A DNA stretch of 64,000 nt from Scleromatobacter sp039920745 (GCA_039920745.1 JBDSDD010000063.1:7595-71594), one strand, 5' to 3'; counted from the stretch's first letter, positions 12,563 to 21,243 are shown. Notes: generated by a model from the sequence alone, not told the origin. Translations and numbers: made by a program.

Positions 12563-13186
12563 TCACCTGACGCATTCTTCGGGCCTGTCCTCGGCGCCCG
12601 GCTTGTGCTGGGTGAACGGATTCGTGCTGATGCCCTGGATGCGTTGATGGTGGCCAGGCCCGCGGTAGATGCTGCCGTCGGGCATGCGTTGCCAGGCAAT
12701 GCACTCGACCCCGCCGAACGCGACGTCCATCTGCTCCTGCCGGGTCAGCACCAGGCGGTTGGAGCGCGGATCCTGCATCGCCTCCTGCGCTGGCGTCAGT
12801 TTGGGCGGGTGCGCGTAGAAGTCCCTGGGAATGCGCAGGTCCAGCCTGGCCGGCCCGGGCATCGAGGCGGCGGCGCCGGGCGAGCCGGTGGCTGCAGCGG
12901 CCATCGCGGCCGGTGTGGCGCTGTCGCGCAGGCTCGGCGGCGCGTCGACTTGGGCCGGCGGCAGCGGTGCGAGCAGCGGTCGGGGTGGCGTCGCGGCTGG
13001 GCGCGTCTCGGCGGGCGCGGGCTTCGTCGGGGTGTCGATCAGCAGCAGCGAGGTCAGCCGCTCTCGCACGCGCTCACGCGTGGTCTGCAGGTGGAAGATC
13101 AGGTCGACCGCGACGAGGTGCAGGACCAGCAGCAGCGCGACGGCGACGACTCGGGAGGGGCGGCGCGGCGTGGCTGGGAGATTCAC
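12563..13186 (-). CDS. Membrane-anchored protein of unknown function
   Basis: 207 residues. An N-terminal hydrophobic anchor (VVAVALLLVLHLVAVDLIF) is followed by a charged coil, a Pro/Ala-rich linker and a C-terminal domain of about 90 residues holding a single-cysteine segment (GGVECIAWQ) and a Tyr-Arg-Gly patch. The layout (short cytoplasmic N-terminus, helix, linker, small periplasmic domain) resembles accessory cell-envelope proteins, but I do not recognise the family. Confidence 0.62.
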   Translation of the reverse strand: MNLPATPRRPSRVVAVALLLVLHLVAVDLIFHLQTTRERVRERLTSLLLIDTPTKPAPAETRPAATPPRPLLAPLPPAQVDAPPSLRDSATPAAMAAAATGSPGAAASMPGPARLDLRIPRDFYAHPPKLTPAQEAMQDPRSNRLVLTRQEQMDVAFGGVECIAWQRMPDGSIYRGPGHHQRIQGISTNPFTQHKPGAEDRPEECVR

Positions 13187-13350
13187 TGATCGGCGCAGGG
13201 CGGCGCATGGCGGTCATGCGGATTCGATGTCGAGGCGGAGACGAGATCGCAGTATCCGTGCCGGGCCGAGCGCGCGTGCCGGATTTACCGATGGGCAACA
13301 TCGCGCTGCTTGCGACACGACTGGTTGCGGTGATTGGTATGTATCGACGT

Positions 13351-13383
13351 GAAAAGGGCACCTCGCGCACGAGGTGCCCTTCT
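13351..13383 (-). terminator. Rho-independent terminator
   Basis: A near-perfect hairpin (GGGCACCTCG, loop CGCA, CGAGGTGCCC) followed on the minus strand by TTTTC. It sits about 50 nt after the stop of the secreted Lys/Ala-rich protein gene and should end its transcript. Confidence 0.85.
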
Positions 13384-13435
13384 GCATTCGACCCGCCGGG
13401 AGGCCGCGTCGCCGCGGTGGCTCCCGGACATCGAC

Positions 13436-13924
13436 TTAGTTCGACTTGGCGGCGGCCTTGTCGACGTCGGCCTGGCCTTCGGCCTTGGTCTTGTCGGTCT
13501 TGATCGACGCCTTCATCTTGTCCGCATGCGCATCGGCCTTGGCCTTGGTGACCTTGGTGTTGGCCTTGACGTCAGCCTTGGCCTGGTCGGCATTGGCTTC
13601 GGCGCCGGCCTTCTCGGCCTTGGCGGCCATCTTGGCCTTGTCTTCCGGATCGGCCTTGTCGACCTTGGCTTGCGCCTTGGACTTGTCCTTCATCGCGTCG
13701 TTGGCGGCATCGGCCTTCTTCTTGTCAGCCTTGGCTTGGGCCTTGCTGACCTTCGTGTCGGCCTTGGCGTCGACCTTGGCTTCGGAGTTCATGGCCTTCA
13801 TGTCGGCCTTGTCGGCCTTGGCTTCCGCCTTGACGACGGCGGGGGTGGCCATCGGGGCGCTGGCTTGTGCCATGGCGGCCGATGCGAAGAGGGAGGCGAT
13901 CAGGGCGGCGAGGAGCTTGCTCAT
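13436..13924 (-). CDS. Secreted Lys/Ala/Asp-rich repeat protein (LEA-like or coiled coil)
   Basis: 162 residues. The start is set by an AAGGAA ribosome site 6 nt before the second of two nearby ATGs, giving MSKLLAALIASLFASAAMA, a signal peptide cut after AMA. The mature part is almost entirely Lys, Ala, Asp/Glu with short repeats such as AKADK, AEAKAD and TKVSKAQAKADKKKAD, without aromatic residues or cysteine. This composition predicts a long amphipathic or coiled-coil helix, as in LEA-type or histone H1-like proteins, but export points to the periplasm. It has its own terminator. Function unknown; stress or envelope protection is only a guess. Confidence 0.72.
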   Translation of the reverse strand: MSKLLAALIASLFASAAMAQASAPMATPAVVKAEAKADKADMKAMNSEAKVDAKADTKVSKAQAKADKKKADAANDAMKDKSKAQAKVDKADPEDKAKMAAKAEKAGAEANADQAKADVKANTKVTKAKADAHADKMKASIKTDKTKAEGQADVDKAAAKSN

Positions 13925-13930
13925 TGTCAT

Positions 13931-14330
13931 TTCCTTGGTGAGTTTGTGTGGATCACCGACCGACCATCGATCGAGTCCATGAGCTGACAACGCAGAAGGG
14001 TGGGGGCTCAGTTGACAGGGTGTGGCTTCCCACATCGGGAACTTTTTCCTGTCGAGCAAGCGAATTCCGCCCCTCCGTTGGTGATTCGTTGTCGAGTCGA
14101 GCCAGTACGGCAACTGGCGTGCCCACTCGGCTTGTCGAATCGGTGGACGACGCGCCGATCGTCTGGGCGCCAGCCACCATTCCTGCGTGGCTGTTGTGCG
14201 GATACAGGCCGCGGAGAGCCGCCTGCGCTGTCACTGAACCTGCTGGTATAAACGTCGCAACACCAGTTGGTGTGATCAGGCCGGCTGAGCATCCGGCACC
14301 GTCCTTCCATGTCCAAAGAGGAGCGAATCG
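13931..14330. other. Intergenic stretch, no supported gene
   Basis: About 400 bp between the start of the Lys/Ala-rich gene and the GntR-family remnant. It must hold the promoter of the minus-strand gene, but I see no convincing boxes. Short open frames on both strands lack a ribosome site and family resemblance. The right part may be decayed regulator sequence. Confidence 0.5.
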
Positions 14331-14761
14331 CGTGGCCGCACAACATTGGAATCGCCGTGAGTTGATCCAGGCCGCCAGCAGCGGCGCCCGGTCTTGCCGC
14401 GCTGGCCGAGAGCTGGCTCGTGTCCACCGCTGAGCGCGTGACTGATGGGGCCGACGTGGGCCGGCTCGACGAACAGGTCCACACCCGGCTGGTGGCCGCG
14501 GGCGGCAGCCGCGAGATGACTCGCGTGCACCACGAGATCACCGCACGCGTGCGCATCATCCGTCGCCTGGACTTCACGAAGCCGGCGCGCGTGGCGGCCT
14601 CCTGCGACGAGCATGCCGGCGTCCTGCGCGCCATCACGCGCCGCCACGCCGATGAGGCCGTGAGCCTGCTCAAGGCGCATGGGGAGCAAAGCAAGCTGGC
14701 GCTGCGTCCCATCTCGCTGGACACGCTGCATCGGGCTCGGCAGAAGTGCGTGCAGGCATGA
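14330..14761 (+). pseudogene. GntR-family (FCD domain) regulator remnant
   Basis: Only the ligand-binding FCD part of a GntR/FadR-type regulator can be read. From about 14420 the frame gives a typical FCD end: VGRLDEQVHTRLVAAGGSRE, HHEITARVRIIRRLDF, then DEHAGVLRAITRRHADEAV. The upstream winged-helix domain is missing, and the preceding FCD helix (RRELIQAASSGAR) is in another frame, so at least one frameshift and a large 5' deletion are needed. The stop overlaps the next gene's ATG. A short functional FCD-only protein starting at GTG 14420 is the alternative. Confidence 0.55.
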
Positions 14762-15093
14762 CGCCACCCAGCCGCATCCGCCAGGCGATGTTCAAGGGCG
14801 GCGTGATCCTGCTTCTGGTGTCGACGGGATTCGGCCTGGCGTTCCGGCACGCGGGCCATCAGGTGGATGCGTTCTGCGCCCGCGTCACCACCGAGACCCC
14901 CGTCGCGGCGCTGCCCGCGATCGCCAAGGAGCTTGGCGTCAAGCTCATCGGCCCGCAGGTCGTGTCGCTGAATGGCGCGTCGCGCGTGTCCGCGGCGGTC
15001 GTCAACCCGATGACGATGGGCGACTACGGTTGCTCGATCGACGCGTCGTCGATGACGGGCATGGTCGAGGCCAAGCAGCTTGGGTATCACTGA
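14758..15093 (+). CDS. Small exported or membrane protein, function unknown
   Basis: 111 residues, with its ATG overlapping the stop of the GntR remnant (ATGA). N-terminal helix VILLLVSTGFGLAF serves as anchor or signal. The rest is a small periplasmic domain with two cysteines (FCARV and YGCSI) that could form a disulphide. Family not recognised. Converges on the MFS gene. Confidence 0.55.
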   Translation: MTPPSRIRQAMFKGGVILLLVSTGFGLAFRHAGHQVDAFCARVTTETPVAALPAIAKELGVKLIGPQVVSLNGASRVSAAVVNPMTMGDYGCSIDASSMTGMVEAKQLGYH

Positions 15094-15153
15094 CGCGCGC
15101 TGCGCGTGACGCGCGAGGGCGTGGGGCGCGCGCCTGGCGACTGGGCCGCGTGC

Positions 15154-16569
15154 TCAGGCCGCTGGCGCCACCGCGCTCGCCTTGAGCCGCGACAGGCTCG
15201 CCACCCCGCCCGCCACCGCCAGCCCCACCGCGATCAGCACGCACAGGTGCTCCGCATCCGTCGGCGCCACGCGAAACACCAGTGCCGCGATCGTCGCGCC
15301 CACCGTCATGCCCGTCAGCCGCGCCGTGGCCAACATGCCACCGGCGGCGCCGGAGCGCTCGCGCGGCGCGCTGCCCAGCATCGTGCGGTTGTTGGGCGCC
15401 TGGAAAAAGCCGAAGCCCAGGCCGCACAAGGCCATGCGCCAGGCGATGTCGAAGGACGACGCATCGGCGGACAGCAGCGACATCAGCGCGAGGCCGATGG
15501 CCAGCGCCAGCAGGCCCGCGCTGCCCAGGATCGCCGCCGGGATGCGGTCGGCGAGGCGGCCCGCGAGCGGGGCCACCAGGCCGACGCCGACGGGCCAGGG
15601 CGTCATCAGCAGGCCCGTCTGCACCTGGTCGCGGTGCAGCACAGCCTGGAACCAGAACGGCAGCGCCAGGAACGCCAGCATGTAGGCGGCGAACGAGCAG
15701 ATAGAGGTCGCGGTCGACAGCCCGAAGACTGGGATGCGCAGCAGGTCGATCGGGATCAACGGCCGTGTCTCGTGGCGCTCGCGGCGGAACAGCGCGACGC
15801 CGGCCAGCACGCCCAGCGCCAGTTCCGCGACGCCGAGCGCCCCCTGTTGCTGGCCGTGGGTCAGCGTGTCCACACCGATGAAGAACGCGCCGAAGGTCAG
15901 CGCGCTGAGAGCGGCGCTGGCCCAGTCGAGCGACTTGTCCGACAGCGTCGACCACGGTAGTACGCGTGAGGCCAGCACGATGTTGGCGACACCGATCGGC
16001 ACGTTGACCGCGAACAGCCACTGCCACGGCCCGATCGCGAGGATGCCCGAGGCAACGGTCGGGCCGATGGCGCCGGCGATCGACACCACCAGTGCGTTGA
16101 GCCCCACGCCGTGCCCCAGCGCCGAGTGCGGGTAGGTGTGTCGAACCAGTGCCCCGTTGACCGCCATGATGCCGGCCGCGCCCAGCCCCTGCGCGATGCG
16201 CGCGGCGATCAAGGTGGCGAGACTGCCGGAAAGCGCGCACGCAAGCGACCCGAGCGTGAACAGGGCCAGCCCGGCGATGGAGACGCGCCGATAGCCGATG
16301 CGTTCGCCGAGCGCCGCCAGCGGCAGCAGCAGCACGACGATCGCCAGCTGGTAGGCATTGATCACCCAGACGGACTCGGCCGGTGACACCCCCAGCTGCC
16401 GCGCGATCGCGGGCAGCGCGATGTTGGCCACCGCGGAGTCGAGCACCGCCATCGTCACCGCCACGGCGATCGCGAACATCGCCCATTGGCGTTGCGGGCG
16501 GGGAAGGCCGTCAGGGTGGATCGCGGGGTTCAGGGGAGCTCCGGTGGGGGCGCGTCGGGCGCAGAGCAT
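15154..16569 (-). CDS. MFS transporter, DHA2 (EmrB/QacA-like) family
   Basis: 471-residue drug:proton antiporter of the 14-helix DHA2 group. The N-terminus shows the characteristic TM1 segment AVLDSAVANIALPAIARQLG, and the loop after TM2 has LGERIGYRRV, the family's motif A; TM5 carries a GAIGP-type motif C. No fused adaptor or outer-membrane gene adjoins it, so it may work alone. Divergent from the acetyltransferase gene with a gap of about 40 bp. Substrate not predictable. Confidence 0.9.
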   Translation of the reverse strand: MLCARRAPTGAPLNPAIHPDGLPRPQRQWAMFAIAVAVTMAVLDSAVANIALPAIARQLGVSPAESVWVINAYQLAIVVLLLPLAALGERIGYRRVSIAGLALFTLGSLACALSGSLATLIAARIAQGLGAAGIMAVNGALVRHTYPHSALGHGVGLNALVVSIAGAIGPTVASGILAIGPWQWLFAVNVPIGVANIVLASRVLPWSTLSDKSLDWASAALSALTFGAFFIGVDTLTHGQQQGALGVAELALGVLAGVALFRRERHETRPLIPIDLLRIPVFGLSTATSICSFAAYMLAFLALPFWFQAVLHRDQVQTGLLMTPWPVGVGLVAPLAGRLADRIPAAILGSAGLLALAIGLALMSLLSADASSFDIAWRMALCGLGFGFFQAPNNRTMLGSAPRERSGAAGGMLATARLTGMTVGATIAALVFRVAPTDAEHLCVLIAVGLAVAGGVASLSRLKASAVAPAA

Positions 16570-16607
16570 AGCGCCGCCTGGATGCCCGGGTCCATACTCC
16601 GGTCATC

Positions 16608-17081
16608 GTGATATCGCACCTGACCATTCGCTTCGCCACCCCGCGCGACGCCTTCGCGATCGCCGCGCTCTCGCGCTCCGAGATCGAGCACGGCCTGCCA
16701 TGGACCTGGCGCGAGCCGCGCGTGCGCAACGCGATCGCCGACGCCGAGACGAACGTCATCGTCGTCGGCCCGCCCGGCGCGGTGGTGGCGTTCGGGGTGA
16801 TGTACTACGCCGACGACGACGCCCACCTGCTGCTGTTTGCGGTGCACAAGTCGCGGCAGCGGCAGGGCGTCGGCAGCGCGTTGCTTCAGTGGCTAGAAGA
16901 GGCGGCGCAGGCGGCCGGCGCGCAGCGCATCCGCGTCGAGGCGCGCATGGACAACGAGGCGGCGCGCAGTTTCTACAACGAGCGCGGCTACCACGAGGGC
17001 GACCTCGTGCCGCGCATGTACAGCGCGCGGCTGGACGGGGTGAAGCTGGACAAATGGTTACGCGCGAGCGACGTGGACTGA
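16608..17081 (+). CDS. GNAT-family N-acetyltransferase
   Basis: 157 residues, starting at GTG. The acetyl-CoA binding motif A is seen as KSRQRQGVGSALLQWLEEAA, after the beta4 strand HLLLFAVH; the C-terminal FYNERGYHEGDL matches the end of GNAT folds. Likely acetylates a small molecule or a protein N-terminus; substrate unknown. Divergent from the MFS exporter, so the two may share a control region. Confidence 0.85.
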   Translation: MISHLTIRFATPRDAFAIAALSRSEIEHGLPWTWREPRVRNAIADAETNVIVVGPPGAVVAFGVMYYADDDAHLLLFAVHKSRQRQGVGSALLQWLEEAAQAAGAQRIRVEARMDNEAARSFYNERGYHEGDLVPRMYSARLDGVKLDKWLRASDVD

Positions 17082-17097
17082 AGGCGGGACGCCGGCC

Positions 17098-17694
17098 TCA
17101 AGGCAGCATGGCCGGCACCGAGAACGGCTTGTTCGCATCGACCACGAACATCACCAGCGCATGCAGTTCGGTCGTGCCGCTGCTCGACACCTGCATCGCC
17201 ATGTCGGCGCCGTGCCCCGCCTCCGCGTGCCCGGCCTCGACATGCAACGTGCCATGCGCGCCGCGAATGCTCTGCTCGCCGGTCAACACGTAGAACGCCT
17301 CGGAGCCCGGATGGCTGTGCACCGGTGTCACGGCACCGGGCGGGCCGCTGGCGTCGTTGATGCGCAGCAGGTATTGCGCTGCCTGCACGCGCGCGATCGG
17401 GCCCACCTCGGCCACCTTGGTCGTGCCCGTGGTGACGCCGCCGGTGCCACCGAGCGTGAACAGCCAGGTCTTGCCCGCCGACTCCGCCACCAGGCTCCAC
17501 GGCCCGGCGACAGCGTCGGCCTGTGCGCGCGAGTCGACCGACTCGATGCGCCAGAACAACTCGCCGACCGGCAACTCGGCGACACGGCGCTCGGCCAGCG
17601 CCTTGATGACCAGGGCTGGCTGGGCGAATGCGGGTGCCAGCGCCGTGAACGCGGCGAGCAGGGCGCAGAGGCCGATGCGGACGATGCGTGTCAT
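17098..17694 (-). CDS. Secreted cupin-domain protein
   Basis: 198 residues with a signal peptide cleaved near APAFAQ. The cupin core is visible in TPVHSHPGSEAFYVLTGE, the metal-binding HxH...E pattern of cupin motif 1, followed by a weaker second motif with several histidines (HVEAGHAEAGHGADM). Likely a periplasmic metal-binding beta-barrel of unknown substrate. The ATG used gives a proper signal sequence; earlier in-frame codons do not. Confidence 0.82.
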   Translation of the reverse strand: MTRIVRIGLCALLAAFTALAPAFAQPALVIKALAERRVAELPVGELFWRIESVDSRAQADAVAGPWSLVAESAGKTWLFTLGGTGGVTTGTTKVAEVGPIARVQAAQYLLRINDASGPPGAVTPVHSHPGSEAFYVLTGEQSIRGAHGTLHVEAGHAEAGHGADMAMQVSSSGTTELHALVMFVVDANKPFSVPAMLP

Positions 17695-17744
17695 GAGATT
17701 CGCTCCTGCGACTTGATCGACCATGGCGGCACTTCGGCCACGCA

Positions 17745-19487
17745 TCAATACCCGCTGACCTCCTGCAAGCGGTAGCCCTGTGCGACAAAGGCGTTGAACT
17801 CGGCTTGGTACTCGGCGGCGCTCATGCCGTGGCGGGCCGCCCAGGCGCCGGTCGGGTTCTTGTCCCAGATGGCGGCGTACAGGGTGTTGTTGCCCACCTT
17901 GTAGCCACTGACCAGCGCCAGGCGAAAGCCCTTGCCCACGTCCTTGTCGAACTCGGCCTGGTACTCGGCGCTGCTCATGCCGTGCCGGGCGACCCAGGAG
18001 GCGCTGGCGCTCTTGTCCCAGATGGCGGCGTAGCGGGCTTCGTTGCCGCTGGCATAGCCGCTCACGAGCACCAGGCGGAAGCCCTTGGAGACGTTGTCGT
18101 TGAAGGCGGCCTGGTACTCATCGGCCGTCATGCCGTGGCGGGCCGTCCACGCGGGGCCGGCGCTCTTCTCCCAGATGGCGGCGTACAGGGCGCTGCCTTG
18201 CACGGTGTAGCCATTGACCCATGTGAGGCGGTAGCCCTTCTTCACGTTGTCGTTGAAGGCGGCCTGGTAGTCGTCAGCCGTCATGCCGTGGCGAGCGACC
18301 CATGCGGGGCCGGCGATCTTGCGCCAGATGGCCGCGTAGCGGGCCTGGCCGTCCACTTCATAGCCATCGACCGACACGAGCCGGTAGCCCTTCCTGAAGT
18401 TGTCGTTGAAGGCCGCCTGGTAGTCCGCGCTGCTCATGCCGTGGCGCGCCACCCAGGCGCCCGTGCCGTTCTTGGCCCAGATGGCCGCGTAGTGGTCGGG
18501 GGTGTCGGCTTGGCCGCTGAACTGCGTCACGCTGCAGGCGTCGGTATTGGGCGGGCTGTCGGGGTGCGCCTTGTACTGCTGGGCGCAGGCCGCGATGGCC
18601 TTGGCGCTGGCGTCGTTGGACGCGTTGTAGGCGATGGTGCCAGGCGTCATCCACAACGGCGAATCGGCCGAGTGCGGATTCTGCGATTGCTCGGGTTGGC
18701 TGCCGGTGGCGCGCAGGCCGAAGTCGAGCGACGTGCCGCCGTTGCCCGAGTTGCTGACGCCCATGCGGTGGCAGCCGTTGCAGGTGTCGGGCTCGAGCTG
18801 GCCTTGCGCGTTGAGCACCTTGGCCACGACCTTGAAGGACTTCCAGTCGGCGAACGTGGAGCCCACGAAGTAGTAGGGCTGGTTGCTGTTGAAGCTGGAA
18901 TCGCCGGCGCCCGGCAGCTTGTTGGCGCCGGTGATCTGGGCCAGGTAAGGCGAGCGGATGATGGGGCCGTTGTCATGGCAGCCGACGCAGTTCTCGCCCT
19001 TGACCGACGCAGGTTGGATCCAATCGCCGTTGGCAACCTTTGGCGCCACCACGCTGTGGCTCATGCCGGTGGCCGGGCCTTCCTGGTAGAAGCAGGTGGC
19101 ACCGTTCTTTTCGTTGTGCTGGATCACCGCGATGTCGCCATATTGGCCCGGCGCATTGCCCTTCTTGCGGCAATGCGCCACCACGAACGCATCGGGCGTG
19201 CGCACCAGCACATGAAAGCGGCTGCCGGGGTCGCATTCGCTGTTCAACCGGTTGGGTTTGTCGCAGGTCTGCACGTGCGTGGTGCTGCCCGGCGCGTAGT
19301 GCGGGTGCGTCATGGGCACTTCGGTGGCAGCGGGGTCGTCGCAGTCGAAGGCGGGCACCGAGACGCCGGTGGCGGCGTCGCATCTGGCGGCATATTCCTG
19401 CAGGTTTTCGGCGTGCGCGGCCTGCGTGGCGAAGATGCCTGCTGCCATCAGCAGCGTGGCGATGGCGTGGCGCCAGAGTGCGGTCAT
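17745..19487 (-). CDS. Secreted protein with two CxxCH haem motifs fused to five BTRD1-like repeats
   Basis: 580 residues with a signal peptide ending at THAA-type AQAAHA. Residues about 25-325 hold two c-type haem sites, CVGCH near residue 168 and CNGCH near 236, in a domain with several extra cysteines. From about residue 330 to the end come five copies of a ~50-residue unit, each with YAAIW-K, W-ARHGM, EYQAxF and GxRLxxVxGY, as in the family Pfam calls bacterial tandem repeat domain 1. Export and haem attachment imply a periplasmic or surface location. Redox function is inferred. The repeats are near-identical at DNA level (about 150 bp period), so copy number may vary between strains. Confidence 0.78.
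   Translation of the reverse strand: MTALWRHAIATLLMAAGIFATQAAHAENLQEYAARCDAATGVSVPAFDCDDPAATEVPMTHPHYAPGSTTHVQTCDKPNRLNSECDPGSRFHVLVRTPDAFVVAHCRKKGNAPGQYGDIAVIQHNEKNGATCFYQEGPATGMSHSVVAPKVANGDWIQPASVKGENCVGCHDNGPIIRSPYLAQITGANKLPGAGDSSFNSNQPYYFVGSTFADWKSFKVVAKVLNAQGQLEPDTCNGCHRMGVSNSGNGGTSLDFGLRATGSQPEQSQNPHSADSPLWMTPGTIAYNASNDASAKAIAACAQQYKAHPDSPPNTDACSVTQFSGQADTPDHYAAIWAKNGTGAWVARHGMSSADYQAAFNDNFRKGYRLVSVDGYEVDGQARYAAIWRKIAGPAWVARHGMTADDYQAAFNDNVKKGYRLTWVNGYTVQGSALYAAIWEKSAGPAWTARHGMTADEYQAAFNDNVSKGFRLVLVSGYASGNEARYAAIWDKSASASWVARHGMSSAEYQAEFDKDVGKGFRLALVSGYKVGNNTLYAAIWDKNPTGAWAARHGMSAAEYQAEFNAFVAQGYRLQEVSGY
17760..18505 (-). repeat. Five tandem ~150-bp coding repeats
   Basis: Five in-frame copies of a unit of about 50 codons, each with the string that encodes ARHGM and the segment for YAAIW. 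The third and fourth differ at few positions. They form the C-terminal BTRD1-like region of the haem-motif protein. Confidence 0.85.
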
Positions 19488-19499
19488 GGTGGCCCTCGA

Positions 19500-19860
19500 G
19501 AGAGTGGTTAGCGGTGAACCACTATCACTCGCCTTGCCTGTCGCGGCCATCCCCTGCGGTCGGGTTAGGGGGCGGGGTGGGGAGCATAGGGTTCCCACGC
19601 ATCCGGGCGGTCTGGGAACCCATACGTGGGGACGTACCCGCGTCCCGCTGCGGGTCTTGCCTTTCGCTACCCAAGCCCGACGCCAAAGGCAAAGCCCGCT
19701 ACCCTGCGTGTTCGAGGATGCGGTTTGCCCGTCGCATGCGCGATGCGCTGTGAATGGGCAGCACTGCCTGCGGCACTACGGAGCCGAGTGCCAGGTAAAA
19801 CCACAGGCCGGCGCGCAAGGTCTCGTCTCGTGCGCACCGTGCCATCACCACCGCACAAAA
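19500..19860. other. Intergenic stretch next to the element, no supported gene
   Basis: Between the haem-repeat protein and the terminator at 19863. A few inverted short strings occur (GGTTCCCACGC and GTCTGGGAACCC near 19590-19625), but no family resemblance in any frame. Before the element inserted, this DNA probably lay just downstream of ffs. Confidence 0.5.
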
Positions 19861-19862
19861 GC

Positions 19863-19887
19863 AAAAACCGCCACGTGGGCGGTTTTT
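19863..19887 (-). terminator. Terminator, probably the displaced ffs terminator
   Basis: Perfect hairpin ACCGCC-ACGTG-GGCGGT flanked by A and T runs, so it can work on both strands. On the minus strand it is followed by TTTTTGCTTTTG. It lies about 15 nt beyond the left 19-bp att repeat, which copies the 3' end of ffs. In the uninterrupted chromosome it would sit directly after the SRP RNA. Confidence 0.75.
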
Positions 19888-19900
19888 CTTGGGGCAATCA

Positions 19901-19919
19901 AAGGTGACGAGCCTGACCC
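19901..19919. repeat. attL-side core: 19-bp direct repeat
   Basis: Identical to 34073-34091. Matches the last 16 nt of ffs plus three more bases. Marks the junction opposite the integrase. Confidence 0.85.
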
Positions 19920-19980
19920 TCTTCGGAATCTCCAAAAAGTCTATATAAATCAATGACTTATATGGGTTCCGAATCTCCAG

Positions 19981-20010
19981 GTGACACGGTCTCGTGACAC
20001 GCCGGCTGGC
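19981..20010. repeat. Left arm-type repeat of the element
   Basis: GTGACACGGT, five bases, then GACACGCCGGC. A closely similar string lies inside the right end at 33990-34016 in the same orientation. The positions, about 60-80 bp from each att core, suit integrase arm-binding sites. Confidence 0.5.
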
Positions 20011-20018
20011 AGTTTAGC

Positions 20019-20810
20019 TCACACTCCGTAGATGCTCCTGAGTTCACGGCCCAGGAGATACAGACTCGCATCAATGCCGCCTTTCGGAAACGGCGAGTAG
20101 ACCAAGCCACTCAAGTTGGTTGGCACGTTCACACCGTCTTCGTGAAGCAGAATCACACGCCCCCTTCCGTACTTGCCCTGGAAGAAGCCGATCTCGTGCA
20201 TGACGTTCTCACGAGCCATTGGCGTGCCCTTTTCGTCGCGATCATCGCCTGTCCACACCACCACCGCGCTATCGCACTTGTCTGCGTTTGCGAACAGTTT
20301 CTCGATGATGGTTTGCCCAGCATTCACTTCCTGAGCAAGTTCGATGCTTCTTAGTCCGAGATCCTTTTCGACAACAGCTTGCACCCTGCGCCACTCATCG
20401 GTATTGCCGTGCGTAATGAACACGCGCCTGGGCGAGGTGTCCGATTTTGGCTGTTCGAGTTCGCTATTTGCCCTTATTTCCAGCACCTGTGTGATGTCGC
20501 GGGCAAGAGTTTGCACCATGCCCGACGAGTACTGCGGAGGCGTCGGGATACCTGCCGCAGTGGGAGCCATCTGAACATCCGGCGAAGTAGCGATGGGGTG
20601 GAAGTCGCCATAGAGGTTGGGCAGTGCTTCGCGAAGCACATCCACAGTCTTCGCGGTCTGAGCGAAATAGTGTCCGACCTCATTGTGACGAAGCGAGGGA
20701 ATGTAGAGCCTGCCTCGATCCTGCGCCGCCTTGTCGTTACCCTTGATGAGATCACTAAGAGATCGTTGAATGCCGGCCAGCTTCGCCATCGCGTCCGTTA
20801 TTTCGCTCAT
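20019..20810 (-). CDS. TIR-like protein (CAP12/Pycsar-effector type, PF10137-like)
   Basis: 263 residues. N-terminal ~110 residues are helical and uncharacterised. The C-terminal ~135 residues match the TIR-like fold of predicted nucleotide-binding proteins: RRVFITHGNTDEW, a Gly-Gln-Thr-Ile-Ile-Glu-Lys string (GQTIIEKL), AVVVWTGDDRD, ARENVMHEIGFFQGKYGRGR with the likely catalytic Glu near residue 205, then VNVPTNLSGLVY. Relatives degrade NAD when an anti-phage signal is sensed; here no cyclase gene adjoins, so a sensor role for the N-terminal part is inference. Start chosen for a GGGG ribosome site 6 nt before ATG. Lies at the left end of the element, a usual place for defence cargo. Confidence 0.8.
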   Translation of the reverse strand: MSEITDAMAKLAGIQRSLSDLIKGNDKAAQDRGRLYIPSLRHNEVGHYFAQTAKTVDVLREALPNLYGDFHPIATSPDVQMAPTAAGIPTPPQYSSGMVQTLARDITQVLEIRANSELEQPKSDTSPRRVFITHGNTDEWRRVQAVVEKDLGLRSIELAQEVNAGQTIIEKLFANADKCDSAVVVWTGDDRDEKGTPMARENVMHEIGFFQGKYGRGRVILLHEDGVNVPTNLSGLVYSPFPKGGIDASLYLLGRELRSIYGV

Positions 20811-20847
20811 GTCGTCCCCCACTGCATGATTGTCTGAACGCCTCATC

Positions 20848-21243
20848 CTACCGTCCACGCATCGCGATACCCATGGCGACCTCTTCGTCTTCGAGGTCGA
20901 TGGGGTTCATGGGTGCAGGCTTGAGGTCATCGGGGTTGATCGGCCACGCCCACAGTGTCTGCTGATAGTCCGTCCGGTGCTTCCGCTTCCACAACGCCTC
21001 AATGCCTTGGATGAGGATGCCGCGCCCATCGATCCGGCGCACCTTCGCATGAAACAGCTGCACCTCCGGGTCGGTGCTTTTGCTTAGGGGCATCAGGAGA
21101 CACGTCAGTGCTCCTTGCCCATCGCGGCCCTGCAGCGGGTTGGCCTCGTAGCGAAGGTTGCCGAGCGAGGGGGTTTCCGCTCGAAGCTCTTCGGCAGATA
21201 TGCGGGTGCCAAGGCGGCGTAGGCGGAGCGCTTTAACGAGCAT
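20848..21243 (-). CDS. Hypothetical protein of the element
   Basis: 131 residues from the ATG giving MLVKALRLRRLG. Basic N-terminus, then a segment with a CLLMPL strand and a C-terminus rich in Pro, Asp and Glu (NPIDLEDEEVAMG). No recognised family. It is 37 bp upstream of the TIR-like gene on the same strand, so it could belong to the same unit; no evidence of a functional link otherwise. Confidence 0.55.
   Translation of the reverse strand: MLVKALRLRRLGTRISAEELRAETPSLGNLRYEANPLQGRDGQGALTCLLMPLSKSTDPEVQLFHAKVRRIDGRGILIQGIEALWKRKHRTDYQQTLWAWPINPDDLKPAPMNPIDLEDEEVAMGIAMRGR

Noticed and set aside
13951..14433. Plus-strand frame before the GntR remnant as an intact protein
   Set aside because: Only its end resembles a GntR helix; the rest has no coding look and the domain continues in another frame.
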